Assembly: GCA_949357655.1 (NCBI GenBank)
Contig: CASHTG010000019.1
Span: 372,001-436,000 of the forward strand
Length of the DNA stretch: 64,000 bases
Reading direction: 5' to 3'
Source of the DNA: Parascedosporium putredinis
Taxonomy: Eukaryota; Ascomycota; Sordariomycetes; Microascales; Microascaceae
Shown: one piece after another, positions 51,370-64,000 of the stretch
Position numbering within the stretch: position 1 is the stretch's first letter
Layout: every line of letters begins with the position of its first letter
The notes under the pieces: model-generated
What the model was told of the DNA's origin: nothing
The model's input: only the letters and a program-made list of their open reading frames with translations
Databases searched by the model: none
Made by a program: the position numbers and the translations under genes

Positions 51370-52013
51370 TTTCCGATGTGAGCTGAATGATAAACTACTA
51401 GCTAGGATGTTTCTGCCAATGTGCAGACTAGGCAAGATAAGAGGTAAGTATGGGGGAGGGGATGATGACAAGTTCAAGCTAGCCTAGTAGAAACGAAAGG
51501 GGAGCCAGGCTATTCAGTTCTGCGCTGCGGCGGGAGAGCGGTAGCTCTGTACCTCGGGGAAGTTACGACCATCAAGAAGCCACTTGACAGTCACTCGAGA
51601 GCTCCATGACATGGCGGAAATTGGCAGGCGCGAGGCCAAGTTCGGTGGGTTTCCATTTCATCTTGCAGGAAGGACTGATGCAGTTCTCTCCGGAGCAAAA
51701 ATGCAGGACGGGAGATCAAGATCGCTCATTATGCCTACATGTAATGCTTCTATACTATTCAAAACCCACAGGCCGGGAATTCCGACTTCGCTCGACCCCA
51801 TGACTGAAATTGATCCCGTCTATCCCTCCATCAACAGCCGTTTTAACAAAAGGAAATTAAGCTAAGTAGGGGTGGTTTGAAAAAAGAGGAAAAAGGAGAA
51901 GAGGAAACAGGAAAAAAGAAAAAGAAGAAGGAAAAGGACATCCCATCTACTTCATATGCAACTTCATGCAACCTCATGCAATCAGAGCCAGCCAATCATC
52001 ATCTCACATTCCT
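51370..52013. other. Intergenic region between array and antiporter gene
   Basis: Promoter side of array member 4 and 3' flank of the antiporter gene. An A/G-rich tract lies at 51880-51945. No gene seen. Confidence 0.6.
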
Positions 52014-54921
52014 TCATTCTTTACTCGCGCATTCTGCCTCGCTCCAGCGTCTCGGCGAACCGAATGCCCCTCCTCTCGGCCGGCGGGACTCTAGGGAGTC
52101 TTCGTCGTCGCTATCATCCGCATGGCTAGTCATACCCAGTGCCGCCTCTCGACGCCGCCTTTCAGCTGGCGTCTCCTCATCTTCATCGTCACCATCGTCT
52201 GCGCTATTAGAACCGGATAATGCGGCCACCCTTGGGTCCCGAAGCGGCACTTGTAGACTTCGCGATGGTTCGGACTGAGGAGTAGGAGAGGTCGTCGTGA
52301 TCATAGGTCCCGGGTGGGAGCCGGCTGGAGCTTCACCCGTTGGATCGGCCGCAGCAGGAGGCTCGGGCGGTTCCTGTGTAGCAAGCCTCTTGACCGCCAA
52401 AGATGCTGTTGACTGGTCAACCACTTCCCGACGGGTGCGGCTATCGAGTTTCTGCATCTCTTGGATGAATGCCTCCTTCGTCAAGCGCTGGCCTTTGCCA
52501 CCAATTGTGAAGCGGATGTGACGGTCGTCTTCCTCCTCATCTTCACCCATGGCCTCGGCCTTGCTCGGTCTTCTGCCGCGCCTGGAACCCTCCGCCTGAG
52601 GAGCAAACGTGTGGGACATGACTTTGCTGAGGCCAATATACTTTAGTCCTTGGCTCATAAGTTCCCCGCCTGCCATACCTGGTTTGTCGGACGGCAGGTC
52701 GTATTGCTTGACAACTTCTCCATCCACGTCCTCGACGATAAGCTGTAGAGAATTTATCAGTAACCCTGAATGAAGAAAAGGGATGCAAGTATTCGAGCTT
52801 CGAAACTTACCGTATTGCCAAACTGGTACGCCCACGCCGGCTCATGCTTCCGTTCCTGGCTTGGCTTTTGCTTTCGCTTCTCCATCTTTTGGCGGTAGAC
52901 ATCATTCATCCTGCCCTTCAACTGTTCGAGGGACCATGCGTTGGGCGGTTCACCAGTTGACTCAAGTTTATTGTTCACTTCGTTCACGAGCTCGGTTGGT
53001 AGCATGTGACCGTGATGGCTCCCGACCTCTGATCCGAGCTGGGTGGGAGATTCTTTGGTCTCCAGAACGTCCAATACGTTACCGTCGCGGTCCTCGACTA
53101 TAAGATCAGAACCCTCCTGGAAGGTGGTGATCTCGGGAGAAACTTGGCCTCCTTCGGCTTCCGCTTCGGCCGCGGATATCGCGCGTTTCTCTGCGTTCCC
53201 AGCCAAGGTGGGGCTAGGCTCAGCCCGAGCGTCGCCCTCAACCGCGGTAGACGACGAGTCAGTGAGGTCAGGTCTCCTTTCGGGTTGAATTGCAGATAGT
53301 TGCACGGGCCCGCCAGGCCCAATCCCGTCATCCCATCTCTTCTTCTTTCGGCGGCGCGATATCCGGGACGAGGACCTGCTGCTATTCTTCGGCATGGCTT
53401 CATCCTCCCTCTGACGCCGCAAGAAATTTCCCGGTATCCCCAGGGGCGGTAGAGTTCCGGGGGCACTTGTGGTAGGTCATCGCCTTCTGTATCCGACATG
53501 GCCTTCATCTGGGACTTGGACTGAGAAAACCTGGGGAGTCGGTTCATCCAAGTTGCTCCATCCTCGGCACCTTGGGTATAGGACATGGTGAGCTTAAGGG
53601 TGTTGATACGCTTCCCGAGGGCAAACACGGCGATGGAGGAGCCATGAACAAGGATAGACGAGATGACGATGAAAGCCACGATCGGCCAGATCAGCCTGAT
53701 GAGATCGTAATGGGGGTGGGACTTTGGTGGAAGCTCCGGCTCAGGGATGCTATGGCCGGTCTCCAGCTCGCCGCGGGCCAAGAGAGCGATGAAAACAGCA
53801 CCTACACCAATGGGACCAAAATGACCGGCGAACAATGCCTCTCGCCACGTTTTTATGTCCGGTATCACCGGTTTGAGTGCTAGCATGATGGGGATGCGAC
53901 GGAAAAAGATGACCATGAGGGCGATGACGACTAACCTCCATGCCGTAAGTCCGATCTCAGCATCGTTGAAGTCGGACCAGGGGATGATGGTGCCGAGGTA
54001 GACAAAGTAAGTCAGGTTGAGCAATAGATCGATGACGTTGGACACGTGAGATTCTTCCGTCTTTTCGTGGAACCATCCATCGTTGGAGAAGCCGACACCG
54101 GCAGCAAACCCGACAAGGAGATCGTCGACGCCTAGCATGCTCCCTACACCGGCACAAAATAGGGAGAGCACAAAGTAGAACACGAGAAAACTCTCCCTGT
54201 CGATCAAGTCGCGCTCTTCAGCAAACTTGATGGCATGCCTCGCGAGGTAGCCAATGAGGAAACCTAGGAAGCCGCCAAAAACACACTCATACAAAATCGT
54301 GTAGCAGATCCAATGGAAAGTAACAGGGCCAGCTTCGAGGTTGCCGGCAATGAGGTACAACCCAAGGTAGATGAAGGGAAATGCCATTCCATCGTTGCAG
54401 CCTGATTCGGCCGACAGGAGATCTCGAATGTGTTTGGGCACGCGCTGGGCGAACTTACCCTTACCCACGACGGAAGAGGCAAGAACGGGATCAGTAGCCG
54501 TGACGCAGGCGGCCACAACGAGGGAGTCGAGCCAGTTCAGCTTGGGGACCATCCACCACACAAAAAGGCTAGTCACCAGCCAGCCATAGGTCATGACGGG
54601 AACAAGGAGGTAGATGACGGACCGCCAATGTCGTTCCATGTAATACCTCGGCAATTCGACACCAATAGCAAAGCACTGCACGACGAGGACGATGCGCGAA
54701 AACTCTAGGGTGACGATATCTGTATTACCCCATTCCAGAGGATTGATAAGGTCAGCGGCATAGGGACCAAAGATCACGCCGACAAGGGTGGCTACTGTCG
54801 CTTCACCAATATACATGCGCTCCTTGATAACCGAGGAGCAGAGCATGAAAAGCGAAGTGAAGCCGCCTAAAATGATGTAGACCAAGTGCGGCCTGGTGAT
54901 AGAAAGATGTTCCCAAGCCAT
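52014..54921 (-). CDS. NHA1: Plasma-membrane Na+(K+)/H+ antiporter, NHA1/SOD2 type
   Basis: Exports Na+ or K+ in exchange for H+ across the plasma membrane, and so supports salt tolerance and pH homeostasis. Exon 1 is 52811-54921, the intron 52743-52810 (68 bp), and exon 2 52014-52742. The start MAWEHLSITRPHLVYI matches the family. About 12 hydrophobic segments follow. The conserved transport-site motif SAESGCNDGMAFPF is present, as is VTATDPVLASSVVGKGKFA earlier and FAGHFGPIGVGAVF later. The long hydrophilic tail includes PWGIPGNFLRRQRE and an acidic, Ser-rich end. A one-base deletion at the C run 53438-53441 (+ strand) breaks the frame inside that PWG motif. Restoring it gives 2841 nt (946 residues), normal for fungal NHA1. 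Upstream codons of the same open frame are not conserved and belong to the leader. Confidence 0.94.
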
Positions 54922-56934
54922 TTTGAACACTGGAGAATTATAATATGATAGGTTTTGATATCGAGATGCTGTGTAACCGACGGGACGGGATTCGGCGGTC
55001 GGTGCACAACGGGCCCGGTACAATCGTGAACGGAGTTTGTTCTCAACTGTGCAAATCGAGACAGAATCGCGATGCCGGGGTTTCTCTCTCCCACAACCCA
55101 ATCGAGGGGCGATGGGTCCCGGGGGCTCTAATGGGGAGAAGAAGAAAAATTCACGGCGGCAAGGCGGGTTTGACGCAAGAAATTCGACCCACGCGCCAAG
55201 CTCAGCCCTGTGAAGCAAGGTCCAAGGACTGATGTAGGCCAAGATGTTTGTTCTTGGCGGGGACGAGAATTTGCCAGAGAAGGGAAACTTGGCAAAGCTT
55301 GTTTTGGGGGAGATCTTGCCAAGGAAGCCAAGAAGCGGAGGCCAAGACTTCGAGGACAGCAGAAAAAAATATCCCGCACTGGACCAATTGGAGTCGCGGC
55401 AAAGGCGCAAAGCCAACGTCACGGCAAGCGATAGATTCCGGGCAAGGAAAACTGTTATCGGCGAGCAGGACAAAAGTCTTGTTGAGACGCGGGGTGCTCC
55501 GTCCGGTACTTGTTTTTACGGCTGCAGCTACCGGACGGCCTTCAAGGCGAGGTATCGTCGAAATTCGGGAGAGGACGTGACCTGATGGTGATCATAGCAA
55601 GAGACGCTTGAAAGGTAAGGACCTAAACATATAGAGATTAGCAAGGAGTTTGCGAGTGCAAAAGAAGGAGTCACTTGGTAAATGTGGCGAGGAAGCAAGG
55701 TCTTTGTAATATGTAGACTGGTGATGTGAGGGAGAACGATGACGAAGGGTGCGAATGCGCTCAGAGCGCAGCCGGTAAAAACGCGGCATCGCCGGTGGTG
55801 GCGAATGGTGGGTTGTGCCTGCTTACCTTGGCTTGTGCAGCACCGTGGGGGTTTTGCGGCGCGTCTATAGGCACACGATTTGGTCCGGAGAAGCCAGCCA
55901 GATGAAACAAATGAGTGAAGATGTCTTGCAGCTCGAGCTTGCTCTCGAAAGAATGCGGTGAACAAAGAAACTCGAGTACAACTAAAAGATGGGGGAGGGG
56001 TATCGGGGTACAAGTGTTTCTTAAGTACTTTGCACCCGGATAGGATGTACGAGAAGGGGAGCCAAGAATCTAAGCACAAAGCATATCAAGGTTGATGAAG
56101 GGAGGGAGGAGGCGAAAATTTGTATTACTGGCGAATTGCTACCGGGGTGGAAAGCAGAAAAAAATTAGTTCCACCCGCTCCCCGATCCGCTGGCACCTCA
56201 TGACGCTAAAGCTCACGTCGACCTCAGCGTGCAGGGAGTCCCCTTCTTAGCGTCCCGTTTATCCCTTCTCAAGTCAGATAAGCTCCACGGTCCCAATTGA
56301 GGCCCTCGGACTTGGGTTGAATCTGAATCTGTTGACCCAAACCCTCTCCCCCAAACCGTCGGCCCAAGGGAGGCGCGCGTGGAAGCGAAGAACGCCAAGA
56401 ACATCGAATTTGCAAAATATCAACCAAACATGCCGTCTGAACAGTGGTCCTGCCCAAGGAGAACCATACCCTGGGTCTTCCCATGGTCGCTTCCCTGTCC
56501 GCCCCCATGGCCTCCATTGGACTTTCCCCGGCTAGTCCAATCGCTGCGCGTGTGCTTGCCATGGAAGGCAGGTCCACCCCTGCCGTGATGAGGATCACGA
56601 GCCAATCTTGTAATGTCCGTCCCGGGAGCACATTCAAAGAGAAATCCTTTCAATGCCTATTATTGCGACCCGAAGGGAAGTGTCCTCGACAGCCCTTCTT
56701 TTTACTTCTTTCTTTTCGAATCCCTGGAGGTTCTTCCTCGTGGGTTCATGTCGCAGTTCGCTCAAGCAGAGTGTCTAGACAGGCCACCAATGTGACTCAC
56801 AATCAACCGTTTTCTGTTCTCGCTCGAGATTGGGTAGGAGTGTTCAGCCCACGATCGGTTGCCGCAAGCCATATAATATGAACAAAAGAAAAAGAAAAGA
56901 AACGAGAGAACGAAAAAGAAAGAAAAAACGCCAG

Positions 56935-57980
56935 TTATAACCAGCGGGTGTTAAGCTCGTTAATCTTAAGTTCGTAATGTCGGGCTTGCTCCGCCCGACG
57001 CCCCGACGCACCCGCACGCTCGTTGTGGACGCGTAACTCCGTGGAGGCAGTGAAGAAGATTTTATGTGGATCACGCTCATCGCAGAGCCATCCTCGCCCA
57101 AAGTGAAAAGGAAAACAAAACGGCCATAATAGGGGAGGAAAAGTTGAGGCAAAGGAGAGAAGGAAAAGGGAAAGAAACATCGTGCTTCCACTCACCACAC
57201 CCTCGCGGGCCTAGGCCCGGCGCACACTCCGTCACGGGGCCACGCGATCTCCCGGACGTTTGAGTCGAGGCGCGCCCCTAGTGGCTTCATTAGAGGGCGG
57301 TCAGTTCTCAGCTCCGCCGCATTCGTCTCACGATCTCGTCAACAGAATTGGCGGTCCTGGGCAGGAGAAGGCGACTTGTACGCGCTAAGGTATTGGTTTT
57401 TCTATCCCGGCGATGCACGCCTCGCGAGCGCCGCCCTTGAGCAAGCTTCCCATCATACCGGATGTCGTTGTTTCAGCTCTGGGGATTTCTCCGTCTCTCC
57501 ATGCCGCACCCATCTGCGAGGTAATAATAGTGCCGATGGCGAGGAAGAGTCAAACGTTCAAGCTACCACGCGAGCCAAGTCGAATAAGGTCGCGCACTCA
57601 TTCCCTGGTGAGAGCCCCGTTACCTGTCGTGTCATGTCCGAGAGCGCGCGGGAGGAGTTGCGGAGAAAGCGAGGCTTCGCGATGACGAGAAACAAAGGAA
57701 GAGAAGGCCATGAGCCGTTCCTTGATGCTGTTGGCTGTGGCGTTTCTTCCAAGACACGGACGGCTTGCTGGGCCAGTCCCTGAGGTCGCGATTTTCTCTA
57801 TTTCGGGTGCCTTTACCCCCTTTTCCTGGATGGGTTTTCCAACCCTGCGTTGCCAAGACTCAGCTATCACTCTCATCGTTCGATAGACCAACGGACCCTC
57901 AGACGCGGATCCAGAATCAGCTTCCGGTGTTTCCTCCAAAGCCCAGGACCAATGATTTCCCTTCGTGGTGCCCAATCTGA
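56935..57980 (-). other. Possible minus-strand gene, exons not resolved
   Basis: Several patches read like protein but lie in different frames. These are VIAESWQRRVGKPIQEKG near 57.8-57.9 kb, MGAAWRDGEIPRAETTTSG directly after a CAG acceptor near 57.5 kb, NAAELRTDRPLMKPLGARL near 57.3 kb, and ELRVHNERAGASGRR with RHYELKINELNTRW before a stop near 56.94 kb. I recognise no family. Homopolymer indels, which are common in this window, could explain the frame changes, but chance frames are equally possible. Confidence 0.25.
57206..57219. repeat. Perfect 14-bp palindrome CGGGCCTAGGCCCG
   Basis: Perfect inverted repeat with no spacer in GC-rich sequence. It could be a dimeric protein-binding site or chance. 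Confidence 0.6.
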
Positions 57981-60010
57981 CCTATGTTTTTTTTTTCAGC
58001 ATCCTTGGAAATAATACTCGAGCTTGGATCGTCCCGGCCGGCTGATTGACTATTATAGGACCAAACGAATACCATCTTGCCGTTGCTTTTCCCCCGCCTA
58101 CTTCAAGACCGTTGGACAAGTGGTTTGCAATGGTCACGGGATGAGAGAGTCGGGGTACAGCCTCCCATCATCCTATCGCCGAGTGTCGAGGAGCGTTGTG
58201 AATCCGCATGCATGATAATACAAACACAGCGCGAAGGGAAAGGGAGGATCTCAAAGCGCGGCCCGACGAACACCTCCTGTCCCTTCTTCGGAGCCCATTC
58301 CTATTGCCTCCCTTATTAGCCCCCCAGTTGCGGGGCAGGCCCTGCAAAGAGATTTGGGGGACGCAGACCCATGCTCTTTTCTTCCTGGAACATGATGAGG
58401 TATTGGCTTTTCAATTGATCTTTTTTTTTTCTTTTTCACGTGCGTCCTATGATGTCCAAAGCTCCATCATCCCCCATGTCTGCGCCGTCCCCCAACGCGC
58501 CCGGTCTGTCGAAAAGGCAAGTCCAAGCACATGGTGCATAAGAAATGCATGATGTACCAACAAGTGTTTGTATACGAGGGTAAAGATTGTCGAGGACTAT
58601 TCCCTTTTGCTTTTGAAATCAAGATTGTCTCTTAATCCTTCCTGGTGTACATATATTGGAAACTTTGCTTCATTTTTCATCAAATGGAAGCAGCGTGTAT
58701 ACTAGCTAACCCTTGGGTCCTGGTCCGCCCAATTCAGACTCCTTCGGAACCAACTGAGCCTCCTCCGGCGCGCATCCGTAGGTTATGGCAGTCTCTTCCC
58801 TCAAAAGGAAAAAGAAAGAAAAAAAGGCATGGTGTTAATGTGCACCGAAGGCAAGGAGTGTCGAGGCAGGATTGAAAAAAAGAAAGAGTTCGAAGCTGGC
58901 CGAAGTATGACAAAAAAGCAAACAAGGACATCCATATCACGCTCAACAAGTGTTGTCGAAAACAGGGGTATCTGTCTTGTCTACTTACATCAAGGAGGTG
59001 GAAGTGATACCAACGATGGTTCTCTTTATCTTCTCCCCCTCCTTCAAGTGCTCCGAATGCATACCGATCCCTGCCTACTTTCCTTCCGGGCGTCCATCAA
59101 TGGCCATCGGCGCCAGGAGCGGAAGGTGGGGTCTCCGATCCCCGTCAAAGAGAGGCAGCGCGGGCGGGGAAGTTTAGAAGGGGGAAAGGGGGGACATGGA
59201 CACGCCAGAGTGGCTGTCCGATTCATCCATGGATCCATTGTTAGCCAGTCGATTTTTGATTCCTCGGTTCTGCCGGTTGTGCCCGCCTCCGTGTGTGCGC
59301 CGAAAATCGCACACACCCTTACTTACCAACGGGCATGAATGGCAAGTTCGGACGACGAAAATCCGTCCCGCGCATCACTGTCGCAGCATATGCCCGCACC
59401 GCACTGAGCCGGAACTCGACTGACTCGCATGGTCCCGTCTCATGCTGCATGTGCCGCACAAAAAGACTTTTCAAAAGAAGGATATTGTTGCTGGATGCTT
59501 TCCATTTGACAGCGCAAAGGCTGCTTGGTATCAAAATTGCTAAAAGTACAGGTAGATGTCCGGGGCCGCGTAATCCTACATAATCGTTTACAAGAGACAT
59601 CGCCTCCTGTTTCCCTCGGGCATCGCCGTTTTCCCATGAGGCCCAGACTCCAAAAAGGAAAAAGAAAAACCACAAAGCCACAGGCATCATCGTATGCGGC
59701 CCAGCCACCTCCTCTCATTTTGGAGAGAGGTTTCCTTCTATGCTTGATTTCAAGAGATCCTCCAAAAGGAAAAAGAAACCCTCCCATGGCGTAGCCATGC
59801 ATGCCGGTAGACAAAAGAAAAGAAAGAGAGAGAAGAAAAAAAAAAAAGTCACAGCTGCTAGCCCGCAGTGTGATGAGGAATCAAGATCCAACCTGTTGCT
59901 CTTGGATGACCTCACCCCCATTTTTAGACATTATATCGGAGATTTTATAGTTCCTTCCGTTTTCCCTTTGCTCAACAGTGGTGAAACCACCGAACCGCAA
60001 AGACGAAATT

Positions 60011-60748
60011 CTAGCCAAGCAGGGCTACGATTCCCAAGAGGGTCGCGAGTACTACTTGTCCTAGGAGAGGCTCGGATCGGGCTGAGGACGACGCAATGAT
60101 ATCAAAGGGACTACCACCCGCACCCTGAGGACGGTCAAACTGCTCGAACCCGGTCGGTTCGTCGTCGCCCCCGTCGTCGTTGCCATCATTATTGCCGCCG
60201 CCGCCGTTGTCTGGGGTCGGCGTCGGTTGAGGTGTCTGGATGCCACCCGGGCCCTGGCCTACGTCACTGTTAATTGGGATGAAGGAGAATGAGGGTGCCA
60301 CGAGGAGGGATGTTTGGGTCGTACGGCTCTCAGAAGTGGTACTGGGTGGTAAATTCCTTCCAATCGTTGTCGTAGGTCGCGGTACCAAGGTCGTGGTAGG
60401 CTGTGGACGGACGCTGTTGCGGCATATTATGCTCACCAGGTTGCCCATCAAAGTCTGTCCGAGAAGCGTGTCGGCTCTAGCGCGCACGTTGCGGCAGTTT
60501 TGTTGTAGGCTGTTCTGCATGGATTGAAGTCCGCGCATGCACGCGGATGAGCAGCTCTGGGTCTCGAAATCCGTCTCAGTGCATCCTGGGACGGGCGTTT
60601 CGTAGATTCGCAGACACTGTTCAGGAATTGAATTCACCTTCATCACGTCTGCCAACGACGGGTCGGCGGCCAAGGCGGGCGAGAGGAGCAAGGCCGCGAG
60701 GACGAAGCCTAGGATGGAGGATGGATTGCGTCGATGCGTCATCGTCAT
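60011..60748 (-). CDS. Secreted, probably GPI-anchored Cys-rich surface protein
   Basis: Single exon, 245 residues, start ATG 60748 (a second ATG lies two codons on). The N-terminal signal peptide reads ILGFVLAALLLSPALAA, with cleavage likely near residue 28. The mature N-terminal half has six cysteines in about 65 residues (IPEQCLRIYETPVPGC, SCSSACMRGLQ, NCRNVRARAD, IICRN). A Ser/Thr/Pro-rich stalk follows, then an Asn/Gly/Asp-rich low-complexity segment. The C-terminal hydrophobic tail (LLGQVVLATLLGIVALLG) comes after a Ser-rich region (ASSSARS) that suits a GPI omega site. I do not recognise a named family. Such proteins are usually attached to the cell wall or plasma membrane. No frame error. 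Confidence 0.82.
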   Translation of the reverse strand: MTMTHRRNPSSILGFVLAALLLSPALAADPSLADVMKVNSIPEQCLRIYETPVPGCTETDFETQSCSSACMRGLQSMQNSLQQNCRNVRARADTLLGQTLMGNLVSIICRNSVRPQPTTTLVPRPTTTIGRNLPPSTTSESRTTQTSLLVAPSFSFIPINSDVGQGPGGIQTPQPTPTPDNGGGGNNDGNDDGGDDEPTGFEQFDRPQGAGGSPFDIIASSSARSEPLLGQVVLATLLGIVALLG

Positions 60749-63700
60749 GGTGAAGCTTTTCGATTTTGATCCGTTAAGGGGGCGGTAAAGCTCGAAAAAG
60801 AACTTGAGCAGGCGGGAGAATAGAAGAAGAGGAGAAGAGAGCCCACAAGAGTAGGCGAAAGGCGAGTAGGTATGTGTGGGCTGATAGGTAAGACGAAACC
60901 ACGTGGAGTAAGTGATGAACGGTCTGGGGTTGAGCCGATCGGTGAGTCGACACCTATTCAGGTGACGGGTTGCCCTTTCCGAGTCGCCGCCTACGAGTTT
61001 TCAATGCCAGAAATAGGCAACTGAAAACCGCTAATACCGATCTCTAACCGGCGCGATCACCGATAAAGGTAAATAAGAGGTGCTTCGATGAGAGTGTGTG
61101 GTGGAGTGACGTTGCCGGGTTCCGAAACGCGAAGTGTCTCAAAAGCCAGCACAAGGCCGGTGTAAGTGCGAGTTGACTTGCAGTGGATGAGTTACCCGTC
61201 AATGCGGCTGTAGAGTGACGTCGATCTTCCCAGCCGTTGGATTTGATCCACGAACAGCCGAGGAATTTGCGAGGGTCGGAGAAGATGGGGAAGTCTGCGA
61301 TTCAGGTTGTAAAATAAAATAAAAAATAAAAAAGTAGAAAAAAATGATGACTGAAAATTCCGAATTAATTTCAAGCTGATCGACGTAATGGCTGTGAGAA
61401 GACGTGGCGTGGCAAAGTCTTTGTTTTTGAAGGTTGCTTGGGTAATCCGGTTGACTCGGTTGAAGCTTCCTCGCTCAAGATTGCTGCTATTCTCGCGACC
61501 TATTAATAGGAAATGCCGGATTTGGAGACTGAGGCGATGGGGAGTTTTAGTTGGCGTGATTAGATATTATAATGTCGGGCACGTAAAAAGAAACGAGAAA
61601 AAGAAAATAAGACCAAGGAAATCCGATTTTCGTTTAACCTCGGGAAGGGTGGTCAATCGGTCGTGGTTTCCTCGTTAAAGTGATGCAAAAATTAAGAGAA
61701 ATAAAAGTTGTTGAGGTCTCGGCGGAAGAAGAAAAGATGCCTCCGTTCACAGCCTTCGCGCGGCGGAGCTGGTCGGAGGAGGGCGGGACTGGCACAGATA
61801 TAGGAACAAGACAAACTTCGAGTCTATCCTTTTTTTTTTTTTTTTTTGCTCCCTTTCCTTTCTCCAGTGGTTAGGTAGGTTTCAGATGGACTGGGTTGGC
61901 CTTGGATAGACTGGAGGAACCGGTTTTCAGCGAATTTCGATCGTCCTCGTTGCTTTTGCGCTCTCCTCTGAGAATGTCGGTCGGAGGAGAAGACAACACT
62001 GCCACCTTCTGAATCTGCGTCCCGAATAGGCAACGATCTGTCCCGGGTGGTGACACTTCAATGGTAGGCGATGATCACTGTGCTCTGAACTGTCGAGCGC
62101 GGCCCAGTGTCGGCGGGATAAGCAGGGCAAAGTGGCAAGGATCACTGTGTTCGAGGAACGGCGACAACGGTCTAGCCGCTTGTCAGAAGAAATGCGTCAG
62201 AATCAAGTGCTGATCTCGTGGTGCGCGGTGGGTCGGACCCCTTTGGGACTTCCTCTTGTTCCTCTCGATCAGGAAAAATCTGGGTGGGGAGATGATGATG
62301 GGCGGATCGCTCGAGGTCGGAGTTGAGGAAAGAAGAAAAATCGAGAGCATCGACAGTTCAACTGACGATGGATAGAGGAGGGGAACCGGCCTTCTTTTGT
62401 TTCAACAACCTCTTGCGCACAAGGGGGGAAGAGAGGACACAAAAAAGGGAGGAAAAGAAACGTCCTTCCTCCGGACCACCGCGCTCTCCCGTACTACCTT
62501 GCTGCCTCCGGCTCGGCGCACACGACTTGGCAAGGCAATGGGAAGCCATCGCAAGGCGTTTGTGGTGATCAGTTGAAACATGGGCCGCCCGCCCACCCCT
62601 CTTCCTCGCCATAGCTTAAACCCCCTGGCCTGCCCCACCGCACCTCGTTGGCTGCAGAGGTATAGGAGGCGGCTTTCTCTTCCGCCACCAATAACTCGGT
62701 TTGGTGCTAGCCCTGGCGTCTGCCATTTTGACTTAACCTGTTACCTGCTTAAGCACGATGGAAAATTCTACTCAGCGTCACGGCGTTCTCCTCTTCGGCT
62801 CGAGTCCGTCGGTATTTAGAACGTCTCGCCCAGCAGGAGCTAGCCCGTCTTGAGCTCTAGGACATGGTCTCGAAACACCCAGTCGGACCTCCGGAGGTAA
62901 AGATGTGGTGGCTAAACCCAACATAGACATGAACAGACAGCACCGAGCCAGCCGAAGAGACAAAAAAATGGTTGGAGCCGGCTTCACAAGGGGAAAATAC
63001 TGCTAGAGATAAAAATTAATGGAGGGGGCGTGAAAGGGGAGGGGAGGGAAGCGAAATGGCTGGCAGTTGGCGAAACACATCAATTGACGTATCACTCGCT
63101 CCCTTTGCTGTGTACTGAGGTACGCCAACCTGAAGCGAGAAGGGGTCTTTGAATCCCCAGCCCAGGAGCACGAGGAAGCTAGCCTCCTACCGAACCGACC
63201 AGTGGATTGATTCACAATGTGGCCAACCATCTGGCAGTTGTACCAAGCCCCTGGTCTGACCACAAGGGAGAAGCCATAGCACACAGCTACCATCTCTGTC
63301 CTGCTTTTGAAGCAGGTGAGGTCAGCGAGTTCAGAATTGATTTATCTTCACCTCCGACTGTTGACAACATAGTGTCACTCCTGCGAGTCCCTCGTCGGTT
63401 ACCCACTTCCCCTAGGCGAACATTCGAGCTCACCACGGAGAGAGAGATCAATGAAGGGCCTTGCAAATCAAGAAAGCGTCTGCAACAGGCCCCGAAGCTC
63501 GACAACAATGGTTCCTGGCCACTTGGGCGCGGATCCAAGATACACAAAGCGTGGCTTCTCGGTGGGGACATCGACAACCCCTGATGGCGATCCCCGGTCA
63601 TTATGAAAGATGATTGGTTAAAAATGGGGTTGGACCCTTTTGTGCCAGGGCAACTGGACACCGATATTTGATTGGCTGGTGATGGCCAGAAACACTGTTC

Positions 63701-64000
63701 AGAAACGCCCAGGACAGGACAACTCATGCTGCGGTTGGCTAGAATGATGACCTCACAGGGAGCAAGTTGAAACGAAACAGTGCTCGACTGTTTGAGGATG
63801 ACCACCCCTTTGCCCCCAGCTTCAACAGAGGATCAAGCTTATCCCCTCAACCTCAACCTCGAAAACCTTGAACACGCCACTTGGAGAGAACTCTCCCATC
63901 CATCCTCCGAAATGGGGAATACTTCGTACCTTATCCCTGCCCGAGTTCGCGTGGGAAAAGAAGCTTCCGAGACCCCACTCTAACCCAAATATGCGGCCTC
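60749..64000. other. Right-end intergenic stretch, no supported gene
   Basis: Begins with the promoter side of the secreted-protein gene. An AT-rich patch (61300-61380) and a poly-T run (about 61829-61847) are present. Frames at 63.2-63.8 kb are open on both strands but have no recognisable similarity. A gene starting beyond the window edge cannot be excluded. Confidence 0.5.

Larger units (their letters stand above)
54922..60010. other. Long intergenic stretch with possible unresolved gene
   Basis: The first 1 kb is the promoter and leader side of the antiporter gene. Between 56.9 and 58.0 kb the minus strand shows scattered coding-like patches, listed separately. From 58.0 to 60.0 kb I see only short random frames and A- or T-rich tracts (57985-57997, 58423-58433, 59827-59847). 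Confidence 0.45.

Overview
This window is nuclear DNA from a filamentous ascomycete, most likely a member of the Pezizomycotina and probably the Sordariomycetes. Genes are interrupted by short introns (57-167 bp, mostly GT-AG). The recognisable proteins are typically fungal: a C2H2 factor with a fungal-specific regulatory half, a PPxY alpha-arrestin, an NHA1-type antiporter, GPI12, LSM3 and a DUF7719-type protein. No rRNA, tRNA, CRISPR array or intact transposon was recognised.

Layout. 1-13.6 kb has no gene I can support. 13.6-17.4 kb (+) is a large transcription factor. 21.3-23.5 kb (+) is a GTPBP1/2-type GTPase, convergent with an alpha-arrestin (24.5-26.7 kb, -). 26.7-35.2 kb is again gene-poor. 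35.2-43.5 kb is a compact housekeeping block: Nudix hydrolase (-), LSM3 (-), GPI12 (-), a DUF7719-type membrane protein (+) and a membrane-anchored coiled-coil protein (-). A small hypothetical gene (+) lies at 44.9 kb. 45.8-51.4 kb holds a tandem array of four paralogous minus-strand genes that I do not recognise as a named family. An NHA1-type Na+/H+ antiporter (52.0-54.9 kb, -) follows, and a secreted, probably GPI-anchored protein lies at 60.0-60.7 kb (-).

The most notable observation is in the array. Each protein has the motif C-x2-C-x10-[W]-x-C, a phase-1 intron, a second C-x2-C-x6-C motif on an exon of 140/140/137/140 nt, a phase-0 intron, and a third exon that is a predicted coiled coil in three of the four. 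In three of the four, the codon at the conserved Trp position is TAG, and the frame stays open and conserved beyond it. The fourth has TGG there. This pattern fits a UAG that is decoded as Trp, for instance by A-to-I mRNA editing (UAG to UGG), which is known from Sordariomycete sexual development. Basic clusters before the motif in the three TAG-bearing members suggest nuclear proteins.

A second theme is data quality. Many otherwise conserved genes are broken by single-base indels, mostly a missing G or C in a homopolymer run. In the affected single-copy genes, restoring these bases makes total CDS length divisible by three. This looks like homopolymer error in the assembly rather than gene decay. 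CDS spans below are given as if those frames were joined, and the indel positions are noted in each entry.
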